Shown here: positions 27,392 to 35,844 of the stretch, piece after piece
How the letters are laid out: each line of letters begins with the position of its first letter
Position numbering within the stretch: the stretch's first letter is position 1
NCBI GenBank assembly: GCA_946480695.1
Contig: CAMLKG010000004.1
Coordinates: 62,001 to 126,000 of the forward strand
Length of the DNA stretch: 64,000 bases
Source of the DNA: an uncultured Cellvibrio sp.
Lineage (GTDB): Bacteria; Pseudomonadota; Gammaproteobacteria; Pseudomonadales; Cellvibrionaceae
Direction of reading: 5' to 3'
Notes under the pieces: generated by a model
The model's database searches: none
What the model was told of the DNA's origin: nothing
Seen by the model: only the letters and a program-made list of their open reading frames with translations
Translations under genes and position numbers: made by a program

Positions 27392-27410
27392 TATTACCAA
27401 CGCGGTAATA
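27392..27410. repeat. Inverted repeat in the cytochrome c4/engB divergent region
   Basis: TATTACC and GGTAATA arms around AACGC, 27 bases before the engB start codon. It could be an operator or a 5' leader hairpin; nothing identifies a regulator. Confidence 0.35.
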
Positions 27411-27436
27411 ACACACTATTTTGAAGGGTTATTATC

Positions 27437-28078
27437 TTGACCGAGATTGTATTTACCAAGGCTTATTTTTCTACCAGCGCCCCCAGTATTCGCGAATGCC
27501 CACCAGAAATCGGTTTTGAGGTGGCGTTTGCCGGGCGCTCAAACGCAGGGAAATCCAGTGCCATCAATGCGTTGACCAACAACCACAAACTGGCACGCAC
27601 CAGTAAAACTCCCGGTCGGACCCAGTTAATTAACTTTTTTAACCTGAGCGACACACAACGGCTCGTTGACCTGCCCGGCTATGGTTACGCCAAGGTTTCG
27701 CGTGAGCAGAAGGAAAAGTGGCAGCGGGATCTTTCGGAGTACTTACAAAGGCGCCAAACCTTGCAGGGCCTGGTGTTACTAATGGACATCCGCCACCCGA
27801 TGCAGGAGTTCGACACCACCATGCTTGATTGGGCCAAACGCGGCCATATGCCGGTACATATCCTGCTCACCAAAGCGGACAAACTGAGCCGCAGCCAGGC
27901 AATGAACAGTCTATTTGCAGTAAAAAAGGAATTGAAACATTTGGGTTTGGATAAATCTGCCAGCGTGCAATGCTTTTCGGCGCTGAAAAATACCGGCATT
28001 GATGAACTCAAAACCAAGCTCCAAACCTGGCTAGCGCCAGCATCCAAGGCCGGGGTTGAAGGGACGGAAACCCAATAA
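27437..28078 (+). CDS. engB: Ribosome biogenesis GTPase EngB/YsxC (YihA), TTG start
   Basis: A 213-residue small GTPase with G1 GRSNAGKSS, the G2 threonine in [10 protein letters not shown]3 DLPGYG, and G4 TKAD. It assists late assembly of the 50S ribosomal subunit. The start codon is TTG at 27437 with GAAGGG nine bases upstream, which gives the same N-terminal length as E. coli YihA (SAP.IR..P, then [13 protein letters not shown]). It converges with polA across the putative small-RNA region, as in E. coli and Pseudomonas. Confidence 0.95.
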   Translation: MTEIVFTKAYFSTSAPSIRECPPEIGFEVAFAGRSNAGKSSAINALTNNHKLARTSKTPGRTQLINFFNLSDTQRLVDLPGYGYAKVSREQKEKWQRDLSEYLQRRQTLQGLVLLMDIRHPMQEFDTTMLDWAKRGHMPVHILLTKADKLSRSQAMNSLFAVKKELKHLGLDKSASVQCFSALKNTGIDELKTKLQTWLAPASKAGVEGTETQ

Positions 28079-28109
28079 AAAAATCCGATGATTTGGATAA
28101 ATCATCGGA
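28077..28109 (-). terminator. Minus-strand rho-independent terminator next to engB
   Basis: Perfect stem TCCGATGATTT/AAATCATCGGA with loop GGAT. Its T-run, read on the minus strand, is seven bases long and overlaps the engB stop codon. There is no T-run on the plus strand, so it ends minus-strand transcripts. Confidence 0.75.
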
Positions 28110-28235
28110 AAAAGCTGGCACCCTTGGGGTGATGCCAGATGGGCTAAGGTCTACGACCAGAACAACTACAAGACAAAAAAACAGGGAGCAATGCATTAAC
28201 TGCACTTTCTGACCGGGGCAAACTGAAAAAAGTTC
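28077..28235 (-). ncRNA. Putative small RNA B in the engB-polA interval
   Basis: No open frame lies here. Upstream of the minus-strand terminator is a second stable hairpin, CTGG/CCAG enclosing CACCC/GGGTG (about 28115-28138), and single-stranded-looking U-rich sequence. This matches the layout of a Hfq-type small RNA. In E. coli and Pseudomonas the small RNAs Spot 42 and ErsA lie between polA and engB and read in the polA direction, as here. The 5' end is a guess and no sequence homology was confirmed. Confidence 0.35.
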
Positions 28236-28298
28236 GCGCTAAATTGTAAAATTTGTAATTGCCATATTTTTTGCACAATTCGGCATAAATCACGGGCG

Positions 28299-28326
28299 AA
28301 AAAAAACCCCGTTTTTAAACGGGGTT
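28299..28326 (-). terminator. Minus-strand rho-independent terminator
   Basis: Stem AACCCCGTTT/AAACGGGGTT followed on the minus strand by eight T residues. It is 215 bases beyond the binding-protein gene stop, rather far for that gene, and could end a separate RNA. Confidence 0.8.
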
Positions 28327-28440
28327 GCTTAGCAGAGATTTCGCTCAGCTGGCTTAAGCGCCATAAGGGGAGGAGTTAGCTCATGATCGTAAAACACACG
28401 TAACTAAGACTGGACGTCGCCAAAATAAGTTCAACTTTTT
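28299..28440 (-). ncRNA. Putative small RNA A in the engB-polA interval
   Basis: About 115 bases upstream of the terminator carry no frame with a ribosome site but contain ACTCCTCCCC (minus strand, about 28365-28378). This CU-rich stretch is complementary to Shine-Dalgarno sequences and resembles small-RNA seed regions. AT-rich, promoter-like DNA lies at 28440-28500. The transcript could alternatively be just the long 3' end of the binding-protein mRNA. The location matches the Spot 42/ErsA locus by synteny. Confidence 0.35.
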
Positions 28441-28540
28441 TACAAAAAAATTTGCACAATTTTTTGTTACTTTTCAGGTTTCCTTATAAATCAATAAGTT
28501 ATGAAAATGGGTTTTGCGTAAAATTTGCTTTCCATCACAT

Positions 28541-29458
28541 TTACTCTCCCCTATCAGGCGCTTTTTTCTTTATAACAACCGGCGCATCATCCAACAGGTT
28601 CATAAAATCGGGCGCCAGCGAAACCTGCAGGTCTTTTACCAGAGGATTTTCCAACCGAATGACTTTGCGCCCTGGTAAATGCACATAATCAAGGCTGGGG
28701 CGGTAGTGCTGTTTCCATAAGGTTTGAAGCGATCCATCGGCATAAGCCCTCTTCAGTCCCGTTTCGATGCGTTCCCTGGCCCAGGTGCTTTTAGCGTTGA
28801 GGTAAAAAAATCGCGGCAAGGGGTAAACCAGCATAAATTGGTCATCAATCAACAAATTGTTGAGATGGCTGAATTGCTCCACTTCCCCCAAAATCTCATT
28901 CACCCCCCGGCAAAAAAAGTCCACCCGGCCGCCAATGACCATCAAAAAAATACCGTCATAGTTTTCTATTTCCCTAACCTTTAAACCGTTATGGCGAAAG
29001 ATGGTCGTATCCGCCCAGCCAACGCCATGGGCAAATGAGTACCCATGCAAATCATCCAATGAGTTGAATTTGGCTCCGGAGGCTTTGAGCCGTGGGCTTA
29101 TAAAACACACGCGATGCCCCAAAACACCAAGATCTATGGGAAAGTTGATAAAGGTGAGGTTCGCATGGCGCGCCAGTTCCTGCTCATAACTGGTTTCAAT
29201 GACCAGATTAGGATAGGCATCATCCACTACTGCCTTGAGCGCACGCGCATAATTTCGTGGCGGTATGGGATTAAGGCGAAAATCCCCGTAATCGCTGCGG
29301 GTCTTCTCCAATACCAGTTGCAGCAGGGCTGTGCTGTATTCATGGTGTTTATCACCAGGCGCATAGGGGGACCTATGACTGACCACAAATGGGGTTGACG
29401 CTTTAACAACGGGTGTCAGCAACAGTAAACATAAGCCGCAAATTATTATTGGTTTCAT
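28541..29458 (-). CDS. Periplasmic solute-binding protein (amino-acid ABC type, SBP_bac_3-like)
   Basis: A 305-residue protein with a signal peptide (MKPIIICGLCLLLLTPVVKA) and the bilobal layout of family 3 binding proteins. It has an N-terminal lobe with a PIPPRNYARALK segment and a C-terminal lobe with DDLHGYSFAHGVGWAD. The ATG at 29456-29458, behind a G-rich ribosome site, was preferred to the upstream frame start at 29488 because it opens the signal peptide. No permease or ATPase is adjacent, so it may be an orphan sensor-like binding protein. It sits just downstream of polA on the same strand. Confidence 0.7.
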   Translation of the reverse strand: MKPIIICGLCLLLLTPVVKASTPFVVSHRSPYAPGDKHHEYSTALLQLVLEKTRSDYGDFRLNPIPPRNYARALKAVVDDAYPNLVIETSYEQELARHANLTFINFPIDLGVLGHRVCFISPRLKASGAKFNSLDDLHGYSFAHGVGWADTTIFRHNGLKVREIENYDGIFLMVIGGRVDFFCRGVNEILGEVEQFSHLNNLLIDDQFMLVYPLPRFFYLNAKSTWARERIETGLKRAYADGSLQTLWKQHYRPSLDYVHLPGRKVIRLENPLVKDLQVSLAPDFMNLLDDAPVVIKKKAPDRGE

Positions 29459-29520
29459 AGCGCAATCCCCCCTTTTCAGGATGTGCACCCAGGCACACCC
29501 TTAACAGCATAGCATTGGCA

Positions 29521-32289
29521 TTAGTGGGCCTCGTCCCAGTTATTACCGATGCCGGCTTCGACCAGCAAAGGTACTTTCAGGCTCGCTGCCGACGACATTC
29601 GCTCGATTAATCCTTCGCGCACGGTTTCCAACTGCGCCTCCGCAACTTCAAGCACCAATTCATCATGCACCTGCATAATAATTTTTGCATCAAGTTGGGC
29701 TTCATCCAACCAGGCCTGCACCTTAATCATGGCCGTTTTGATAATGTCAGCCGCCGTGCCTTGCATAGGGGCGTTAATGGCGGTGCGTTCCGCCGCCATT
29801 TGCAAGTTTTTGTTTTTGGCGTTGATGTCGGGCAAATACAGGCGCCTGCCGAAAATGGTTTCCACAAATCCCTGTTCGTGGGCAAGGGCGCGGATATTAT
29901 TCATATAGCCTTGGACCCCCGGGTAACGCTCGAAATAGCGATCAATATATTGCTGGGCTTCGTTGCGCCCCACATGCAATTGCTTGGCAAGGCCAAACGC
30001 CGACATGCCATAAATCAATCCGAAATTGATCGCTTTGGCGCTCCGGCGCATCTCCGGTGAAACAGAATCCAATCCCACGCCAAAAACTTCAGCTGCTGTC
30101 GCGCGATGTACATCCAGACCCTTTTCGAACGCATTGAGCAGCCCTGTATCACCCGATAAATGGGCCATGATACGTAATTCAATTTGCGAATAATCCGCAG
30201 CTATCAATTTGTAACCCGTCGGCGCGACAAACGCCTGGCGGATGCGGCGCCCTTCTTCGGTTTTTATCGGAATGTTTTGCAAATTGGGATCTTGCGACGA
30301 GAGCCGTCCGGTTGCTGCAACAGCCTGATGGTAACTTGTATGAATCCGCCCCGTGCGCTTGTTAATTTCCAGCGGCAATTTATCGGTATAGGTGGATTTC
30401 AATTTTGCGAGGCCGCGATACTCCATGAGTACTTTCGGGAGTGGGTAATCGAGCGCTAACTCCTGCAATACATCTTCCGCAGTGGATGGCGTACCGGTGG
30501 GCGTTTTTTTAATGATCGGTAATTTCTGTTGCTCAAATAAAATCACGCCCAATTGTTTGGGAGAACTTAAATTAAATTCCTGGCCGGCAATATCGTAGGC
30601 TTTGCGCTCCAGTTGCGTCATGCGCTCCCCCAACTCAACACTTTGTTGCCCTAATAATTTGGCATCGACCAATGCCCCGTTACGCTCTATACGCGATAGT
30701 ACCGGTAACAATGGCATTTCGATAATTTCAAAAACTGATCTGAGCGTGGCGATTTTTTCCAGTTGCGGCCAAAAATAGCGATGCAAACGCAACGTGATAT
30801 CCGCGTCTTCAGCGGCGTAATGACCGGCGTCTTCAATTTTCAACTGATTAAAACTGAGTTGCTTTGCGCCCTTGCCCGCAATTTCCTCGAAGGTAACGGT
30901 TTTGTAATCCAGGTATTTTTGCGCGAGGTCATCCATGTTGTGGCGACTGCCAATGGAATTCCATACATAGGACTCAAGCATGGTATCGAATTCAATTCCG
31001 CGCAATTCAATTCCATAATTCAATAACACACTGCGGTCATATTTTAAATTTTGACCGATTTTAATTTTATTGGCATCCTCCAAAATCGGCTTTAGTTGCT
31101 CCAGCACCCATGCCAGCGGCAATTGTTCCGGTGCGCCCATGTAATCATGGCCGCAAGGAATATAGGCCGCTACGCCAGGGTCCATTGCAAAACTCAGGCC
31201 GACGATTTTTGCATCCATAATCTCCAAAGCGGTAGTTTCGGTATCAAATGAAAATGCATCAGCGTTTTGCAAGCGCAGCAGCCATTCAAAAAATATATTT
31301 TTATCGGTGATGATGTCGTAATGTTTTTCAACGGGTGCAATGACCGGCACTCTATTTTCGTCAACAACCGATCCGCGTGTTGCCGCCTCATCAGTGGATA
31401 CCGATAAATTGTTTAATTCTGCAACCCAACCTTTAAATTCCAATTCTTCGAATAATTCGCGCAACCGTTGATTGTCCGCAGGTACACAAATTATTTCCGC
31501 CGGACCGAAAGGCAATTCAACATCGGTTTTAATAGTGGCAAGGCGATGCGACAAGTAGGCCATTTCGCGGTGCTCAATTAATTTCTCCGGCATGGTTTTA
31601 GCGCCGCGAAAAGATAAGCTGCGCACCTTTTCCAGATCCGCATAAATTGCATCCAGTCCGCCGATGCCCTGGATTAATCCCAGCGCTGTTTTTTCACCGA
31701 CACCTGGCACACCGGGAATATTGTCAACTTTGTCACCCATGAGCGCGAGGTAGTCGATCATTAATTCGGGGCCAAAACCGTATTTCGCATGAATACCGGG
31801 AATATCCAGCACCGTATCCGTCATGGTATTGACCAGGGTCACATGTTCATCGACCAGTTGTGCCATGTCCTTGTCACCGGTGGAAATAATGACCGGGATT
31901 TTTTTCTCGCTCGCCTGCAATGCGAGTGTGCCGATCACATCGTCCGCTTCAACACCTTCTATTACAAACAAAGGCAAACCCATCGCATGGACTATGTCAT
32001 GGATTGGCTGCACCTGTGGGCGCAAATCGTCGGGCATGGGGGGGCGATTGGCTTTATAGGCGGCAAATATATCGTCGCGGAAGGTTTTTCCCTTTGCATC
32101 AAAAACAACGGCGATTTGGCTGGAAGGGTAATCCTTGTGCAAGCGGCGCAACATATTGATTACCCCTTTCACCGCACCCGTCGGCTGCCCCTTGGAGTTG
32201 GTCAATGGAGGCAAGGCGTGGTAGGCGCGATAAAGGTAAGAAGAGCCGTCAACAAGTACGAGCGGCGCCGGGCTTTCGGTTTGGATCAT
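29521..32289 (-). CDS. polA: DNA polymerase I
   Basis: A 922-residue enzyme with all three domains. The 5'-3' exonuclease region begins LVDGSSYLYRAYHALPP. A 3'-5' proofreading domain has its catalytic FSFDTETTALE and a second exo motif in LKYDRSVL. The polymerase domain has motif A DYSQIELRIMAHLSGD, the O-helix RRSAKAINFGLIYGM and motif C VHDELVLE. It fills gaps and removes RNA primers. It reads toward engB, with a binding-protein gene in between. The catalytic aspartates of the proofreading domain are present, so it should be exonuclease-proficient. Confidence 0.97.
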   Translation of the reverse strand: MIQTESPAPLVLVDGSSYLYRAYHALPPLTNSKGQPTGAVKGVINMLRRLHKDYPSSQIAVVFDAKGKTFRDDIFAAYKANRPPMPDDLRPQVQPIHDIVHAMGLPLFVIEGVEADDVIGTLALQASEKKIPVIISTGDKDMAQLVDEHVTLVNTMTDTVLDIPGIHAKYGFGPELMIDYLALMGDKVDNIPGVPGVGEKTALGLIQGIGGLDAIYADLEKVRSLSFRGAKTMPEKLIEHREMAYLSHRLATIKTDVELPFGPAEIICVPADNQRLRELFEELEFKGWVAELNNLSVSTDEAATRGSVVDENRVPVIAPVEKHYDIITDKNIFFEWLLRLQNADAFSFDTETTALEIMDAKIVGLSFAMDPGVAAYIPCGHDYMGAPEQLPLAWVLEQLKPILEDANKIKIGQNLKYDRSVLLNYGIELRGIEFDTMLESYVWNSIGSRHNMDDLAQKYLDYKTVTFEEIAGKGAKQLSFNQLKIEDAGHYAAEDADITLRLHRYFWPQLEKIATLRSVFEIIEMPLLPVLSRIERNGALVDAKLLGQQSVELGERMTQLERKAYDIAGQEFNLSSPKQLGVILFEQQKLPIIKKTPTGTPSTAEDVLQELALDYPLPKVLMEYRGLAKLKSTYTDKLPLEINKRTGRIHTSYHQAVAATGRLSSQDPNLQNIPIKTEEGRRIRQAFVAPTGYKLIAADYSQIELRIMAHLSGDTGLLNAFEKGLDVHRATAAEVFGVGLDSVSPEMRRSAKAINFGLIYGMSAFGLAKQLHVGRNEAQQYIDRYFERYPGVQGYMNNIRALAHEQGFVETIFGRRLYLPDINAKNKNLQMAAERTAINAPMQGTAADIIKTAMIKVQAWLDEAQLDAKIIMQVHDELVLEVAEAQLETVREGLIERMSSAASLKVPLLVEAGIGNNWDEAH

Positions 32290-32690
32290 AGCGGTATCTA
32301 TCTTTCTATTGTGGAATGGGGGAAGGATACCATCAAAGGCTTATCCGGAAGCTTTCGGCCGGTCACATCCAGGCCGCAGGAAACAACTTCGTCGCTCGCC
32401 CCTTAAAAGTGTTACCCGATTTGCAACCGTGTTACCAGACGCCAATCTTGGAGTAATTTTTAGGTTTTATCGCTAAGTTTCGGTATTTATTCACAAATTC
32501 TATCAATCTATAACAATAAATTTTAAGTAGCCCCTAGCCACAACAAAAAAATGTGTTACTATGCGTAACATTCAGTAACAAAGCAAAACCCATGTAATGT
32601 TACTGGTGAACCCAAACCTTTTAGCAACACAACAGAAAGGTTGCTCACAAGGCAACTGGATTTGTAAACATCGAACGGAGGAACCCCACG
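32290..32690. other. 401-base leader/promoter region before a small exported-protein gene
   Basis: No gene is seen. The right half holds four GTTAC/GTAAC elements within 51 bases and a pair of mutually exclusive short hairpins (AACCTTT, AGCAAC and AAAGGTTGCT at 32615-32645) just before the small gene. The left part carries the polA promoter side. Confidence 0.5.
32554..32604. promoter_or_regulatory. Cluster of TGTTACT/AGTAACA elements
   Basis: TGTTAC and GTAACA form an inverted repeat with a 5-base spacer (32554-32570). AGTAACA follows at 32574-32580 and TGTTACT at 32598-32604. Such spacing suggests a multi-site operator upstream of the small exported-protein gene; the regulator is unknown. 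Confidence 0.4.
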
Positions 32691-32942
32691 ATGAAAAAAA
32701 CTGCATTTTTGTTAGCGACTCTATTAGCCACCGGCGTTTATGCCGATGAACCAAACGATCAAGCTCTGGCCCTGGCTGCTGCCGATATCGGTGTTAAGAC
32801 AGCTTGGGTGGAAACCCAGGAAGACGTGGAAGCACGCATTGCTGAAGAACTGGATCAAAAGACAGATGCGTTGAATGAGCAAGCTAACGACAAGCTCGAT
32901 GCGCAACTGGAAGCCAAACTGGCCCAAACTTTTGAGCGTTAA
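32691..32942 (+). CDS. Small exported acidic protein of unknown function
   Basis: An 83-residue protein with a clear signal peptide (MKKTAFLLATLLATGVYA, cleavage near residue 18). The mature part is acidic and probably all-helical, with repeated Asp/Glu/Gln/Leu-Ala sequence and no cysteine. GGAGG just upstream of the ATG is a strong ribosome site, so the gene is very likely real and well expressed. No family was recognised. It could be a periplasmic chaperone-like or envelope peptide, but that is speculation. It has its own long leader and terminator, so it is monocistronic. Confidence 0.8.
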   Translation: MKKTAFLLATLLATGVYADEPNDQALALAAADIGVKTAWVETQEDVEARIAEELDQKTDALNEQANDKLDAQLEAKLAQTFER

Positions 32943-33034
32943 GTGTAGCGGCGCCAGTTGGTCACTGGCGCGGTGAGCTTCTTTAAGCTTTTGTTTTTAT
33001 TGGACTATCTCCCTTATTTTTCTCCTCGTGTATT

Positions 33035-33090
33035 AGCCCCGCCAACGGATATATAACTTTAAGTTATAATCCAGCGGGGCTCTTTTTTTG
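33035..33090 (+). terminator. Terminator of the small exported-protein gene
   Basis: Outer stem AGCCCCGC/GCGGGGCT encloses an inner palindrome (ATAACTTTAAGTTAT). Seven T residues follow, giving a branched but convincing rho-independent terminator. Confidence 0.85.
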
Positions 33091-33203
33091 TGCATATCAC
33101 AAATTTGCAAATTGTTTCATAACTGGCGCCCAAGTCTCTCGACCTGTTCATTTAATAACCTAGACTCAAGCTCTGTCAGCGGGTTTTCTTTGCGGAGAGG
33201 TTG

Positions 33204-33247
33204 CGCAAAAACTGATGTAAAACATTGCCTTGCTGGGAGTTTTTGCG
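33204..33247. repeat. Perfect 10-bp inverted repeat before a small gene
   Basis: CGCAAAAACT (33204-33213) and AGTTTTTGCG (33238-33247), separated by 24 bases, lie 32 bases before the ATG at 33280. It could fold as a 5' leader hairpin or bind a dimeric regulator. Confidence 0.5.
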
Positions 33248-33279
33248 ATTGAGACCTGTGTTAATAACTGGAGGCTGTC

Positions 33280-33561
33280 ATGGACACCCTGATTTTTTCC
33301 CAAGCCGCGATTTTTCGTATGCAGCAGTTGGCAAGTTGCGTCTTCCAAAAAACCGGGGTACGTCATCGCATGGCAACCCAGGAAGGGATGTTATCGCTGT
33401 TGAATGAGGCTGGCGCATCCCCTGATAAGGATATACACCTTTATTACAATGCTTTTATCCAGGAATTAAATAAGCACCAATTGGAAGCTTTGGCGGAACG
33501 TAATGTGAAACTTCGCCAAACCAACGGATCAGTGGCGGTCGGCATCCGCAAGGCAAGCTAG
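33280..33561 (+). CDS. Small conserved-looking hypothetical protein
   Basis: A 93-residue, mostly helical, probably cytoplasmic protein with the pattern MDTLIFSQAAIFRMQQLASC and a repeated Leu/Ala/Glu helix near residues 60-80. TGGAGG before the ATG supports translation. Its 3' end overlaps the convergent znuA gene by 33 bases. No family was recognised. A perfect inverted repeat in its leader suggests regulation. Confidence 0.65.
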   Translation: MDTLIFSQAAIFRMQQLASCVFQKTGVRHRMATQEGMLSLLNEAGASPDKDIHLYYNAFIQELNKHQLEALAERNVKLRQTNGSVAVGIRKAS

Positions 33562-34437
33562 GAAGCTACTCGCTAATTTTTCCAATAACGATTGATAGCT
33601 GGAAACCTGTTGGTCGCCGATAGGATCCAGCACCCCGATATGCAACCCCAGGGAGCGGGCCATATTTTCAATGGACTCGACCTGGTAATAAGGTTCAACA
33701 AACAGGCACTTGCCTTCTTGCTCCAATACGTTTTGCAGCTCCTTCAAATGTTTAGCACCGGGGCGGCGCTCCGGGGTATAGGTCACATAACCTACCTGAT
33801 GCAAACCATAGCGGCTGACAAAATGGCTGTATCCTTCGTGGTATACCGCAAAACCTTCCGACCTGATTGCCCCCAATTCCCGATTCAATCGTTGGTCCAG
33901 TTCGCGCACCCTGGCGACAAAACGCGCGGCATTGGCTCGATAGTCGCTTGCTGATTGCGGATCAAAACCGGCTAACTTCGCAGCGACTGCCTGGGCAATC
34001 ACTTCAGCGTTGCGCGGATCCAGCCAAAGGTGGGGGTCGCCATTCCTATGTTGATGGTTGGCATGCTGGTGCCCGGCAGTTACGTTGGATAGATCGGGCC
34101 AATGGATGCCCGCCAAATGGTAAGCCGATATGACTTTTTCATGGGATAGGTTGGCCAGGGAACGGGCAAGGAAACTCTCCAGTTCGGGGCCTACCCAAAT
34201 AACCAGGCCAGCCTCACGCAAGCGCCGGTGGTCAGACATTTTGAGCGGGTAATCATGGGGCGAGGCAGTTACAGGGAGCAGCGTATCGACCTCGGCCTTC
34301 TCACCGGCCACTTCCCTGGCAATTAACGCCAAAGGCTTGATGCTGGCAAGTATTTGCAGTTTTGCTTCTGCCAAGCACGGCATTAATAAGGCTAAAACCG
34401 CAATTAGCTTGTTACCTACACCTGATTTATGGAGCAT
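33529..34437 (-). CDS. znuA: Zinc ABC transporter periplasmic binding protein ZnuA
   Basis: A 302-residue cluster A-I metal-binding protein with a signal peptide (cleavage near LAEA), the metal-site histidine in TASPHDYPL, a His-rich loop (GHQHANHQH, followed by GDPHLWLDP) and the later YHEGYSHF histidine. It captures zinc in the periplasm for ZnuBC. The frame extends to 34503, which would overlap the Zur box; the ATG at 34435-34437 opens the signal peptide and was chosen. It is divergent from zur-znuC-znuB and shares a Zur-controlled promoter region. Confidence 0.95.
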   Translation of the reverse strand: MLHKSGVGNKLIAVLALLMPCLAEAKLQILASIKPLALIAREVAGEKAEVDTLLPVTASPHDYPLKMSDHRRLREAGLVIWVGPELESFLARSLANLSHEKVISAYHLAGIHWPDLSNVTAGHQHANHQHRNGDPHLWLDPRNAEVIAQAVAAKLAGFDPQSASDYRANAARFVARVRELDQRLNRELGAIRSEGFAVYHEGYSHFVSRYGLHQVGYVTYTPERRPGAKHLKELQNVLEQEGKCLFVEPYYQVESIENMARSLGLHIGVLDPIGDQQVSSYQSLLEKLASSFLACLADADRH

Positions 34438-34487
34438 ACACCCGCCTACATCTACAAAGTGGCCACGGAAAAACATGCCAGAAAAAA

Positions 34488-34502
34488 GGTTATAGAGTAA
34501 CA
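34488..34502. promoter_or_regulatory. Zur box in the znuA/zur divergent promoter
   Basis: GGTTATAGAGTAACA keeps the GTTATA and TAACA arms of the Zur consensus TGTTATAnTATAACA with three mismatches. It lies 51 bases from the znuA ATG and 43 from the zur ATG, where one site could control both directions. Confidence 0.6.
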
Positions 34503-34544
34503 TATTCGCTGTTTCGCCACCTTGCGATTATTCCGGTAGAACTT

Positions 34545-35036
34545 ATGGATCATACCCCTATTGCCTGTAGTCACCACAATCACGACCATTGCATCAGTGA
34601 TGCGCTTGAAGCAGCACGCAGACTTTGCCTGGGCCGCGGGGTTCGCCTGACCGATTTGCGTTTGCAGGTGCTGGAATTGATCTGGCAAAACCATAAACCA
34701 CTGGGGGCTTATACCTTGATGGAGATGCTGGCCAAGGCGAATACCCGCCGGGTAGCACCGCCAACGGTTTACCGGGCGCTGGATTTCCTGCTTGAACAGG
34801 GGCTGATACACCGCATTAATGTCCTCAATGCCTTTATCGGCTGCCCTTCACCCGGCACTAAACACCAAAGTCACTTTCTGATCTGCAAATCCTGCGGTAT
34901 CGCTATTGAGCTGGATGAACCCGCCCTGGGGCAACAAATCCTGCAAGTAGCCAGCGATGCGGGGTTCACCGTAGAAACCCAGGCGCTGGAAGTTTCCGGC
35001 CTTTGTGCCAACTGTGCCGGAGCAACGCATGAGTGA
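34545..35036 (+). CDS. zur: Zinc uptake regulator Zur (Fur family)
   Basis: A 163-residue Fur-family repressor with a winged helix including [19 protein letters not shown] and two structural zinc CxxC pairs, CKSC and CANC. The His-rich N-terminus (CSHHNHDHC) is extra metal-binding material. With zinc bound it represses zinc uptake genes. The frame opens at 34362, but the ATG at 34545 gives family-typical length and avoids the operator. Its last eight bases overlap znuC, so zur-znuC-znuB is an operon. Confidence 0.95.
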   Translation: MDHTPIACSHHNHDHCISDALEAARRLCLGRGVRLTDLRLQVLELIWQNHKPLGAYTLMEMLAKANTRRVAPPTVYRALDFLLEQGLIHRINVLNAFIGCPSPGTKHQSHFLICKSCGIAIELDEPALGQQILQVASDAGFTVETQALEVSGLCANCAGATHE

Positions 35037-35844
35037 TGTTCTCATTGAAGCACGCGGATTGGGGGTCACACGCAGTGGCCGCCAAATTCTACAACATGCC
35101 GACCTGACGTTGAGGGCCGGGAAAATTGTAACCTTGATTGGCCCCAACGGTGCAGGAAAGACCACCTTGGTACGGGCCGTCCTCGGGTTAACCCGGGTTG
35201 ACCAGGGCGAGGTGGTTAGGGCCGCCGACCTGCGCATCGGTTATATGCCGCAGAAACTCCATATAGATGCCAGCCTGCCATTAACCGTGGCGCGGTTTTT
35301 GGCATTGGGCGGCCAGCCGCGCATTGATTTAAACGAAGTGATGCAGCTTACCGGTATCGCCGCATTGGTAAACCAACCCATGCAATCCCTCTCCGGCGGC
35401 GAGACCCAGCGTGTCTTGCTTGCCCGCGCCTTGCTCCGCGATCCACAATTGCTGGTGCTGGATGAACCGGTACAAGGGGTGGACGTTACCGGCCAATCGG
35501 CACTTTACGCACTGATTAACGAAATCCGGAATCACCGGCACTGCGGAGTGCTGTTGGTGTCCCACGATTTACATTTGGTGATGGCAACTACCGATACCGT
35601 GGTTTGCCTTAACCAGCATATCTGTTGCCAGGGACATCCAGAACAGGTTACCAACGATCCCGCCTACCTTGCGCTGTTCGGCGACATCACCGGCAGCACC
35701 AATGTCCCTCAAGTGGCGATCTATACCCACCACCACGATCACCAGCACGATACCCACGGCAATGTGATCCAGGACGGCAGGCACAAGTTGGTGCACCGCC
35801 AGAGCGCGGGTTGTGGCGAAGGTTGCGAGCATCACCATGGTTGA
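35029..35844 (+). CDS. znuC: Zinc ABC transporter ATPase ZnuC
   Basis: A 271-residue ABC ATPase with Walker [10 protein letters not shown], signature LSGGETQRV, Walker [13 protein letters not shown] and the switch histidine in SHDLH. It powers ZnuB. A His-rich C-terminal tail ([13 protein letters not shown] and CEHHHG) probably binds zinc and may sense cytoplasmic metal. The ATG at 35029 overlaps the zur end and has CCGGAG upstream; the in-frame start at 35005 would lie deeper inside zur. Confidence 0.95.
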   Translation: MSDVLIEARGLGVTRSGRQILQHADLTLRAGKIVTLIGPNGAGKTTLVRAVLGLTRVDQGEVVRAADLRIGYMPQKLHIDASLPLTVARFLALGGQPRIDLNEVMQLTGIAALVNQPMQSLSGGETQRVLLARALLRDPQLLVLDEPVQGVDVTGQSALYALINEIRNHRHCGVLLVSHDLHLVMATTDTVVCLNQHICCQGHPEQVTNDPAYLALFGDITGSTNVPQVAIYTHHHDHQHDTHGNVIQDGRHKLVHRQSAGCGEGCEHHHG

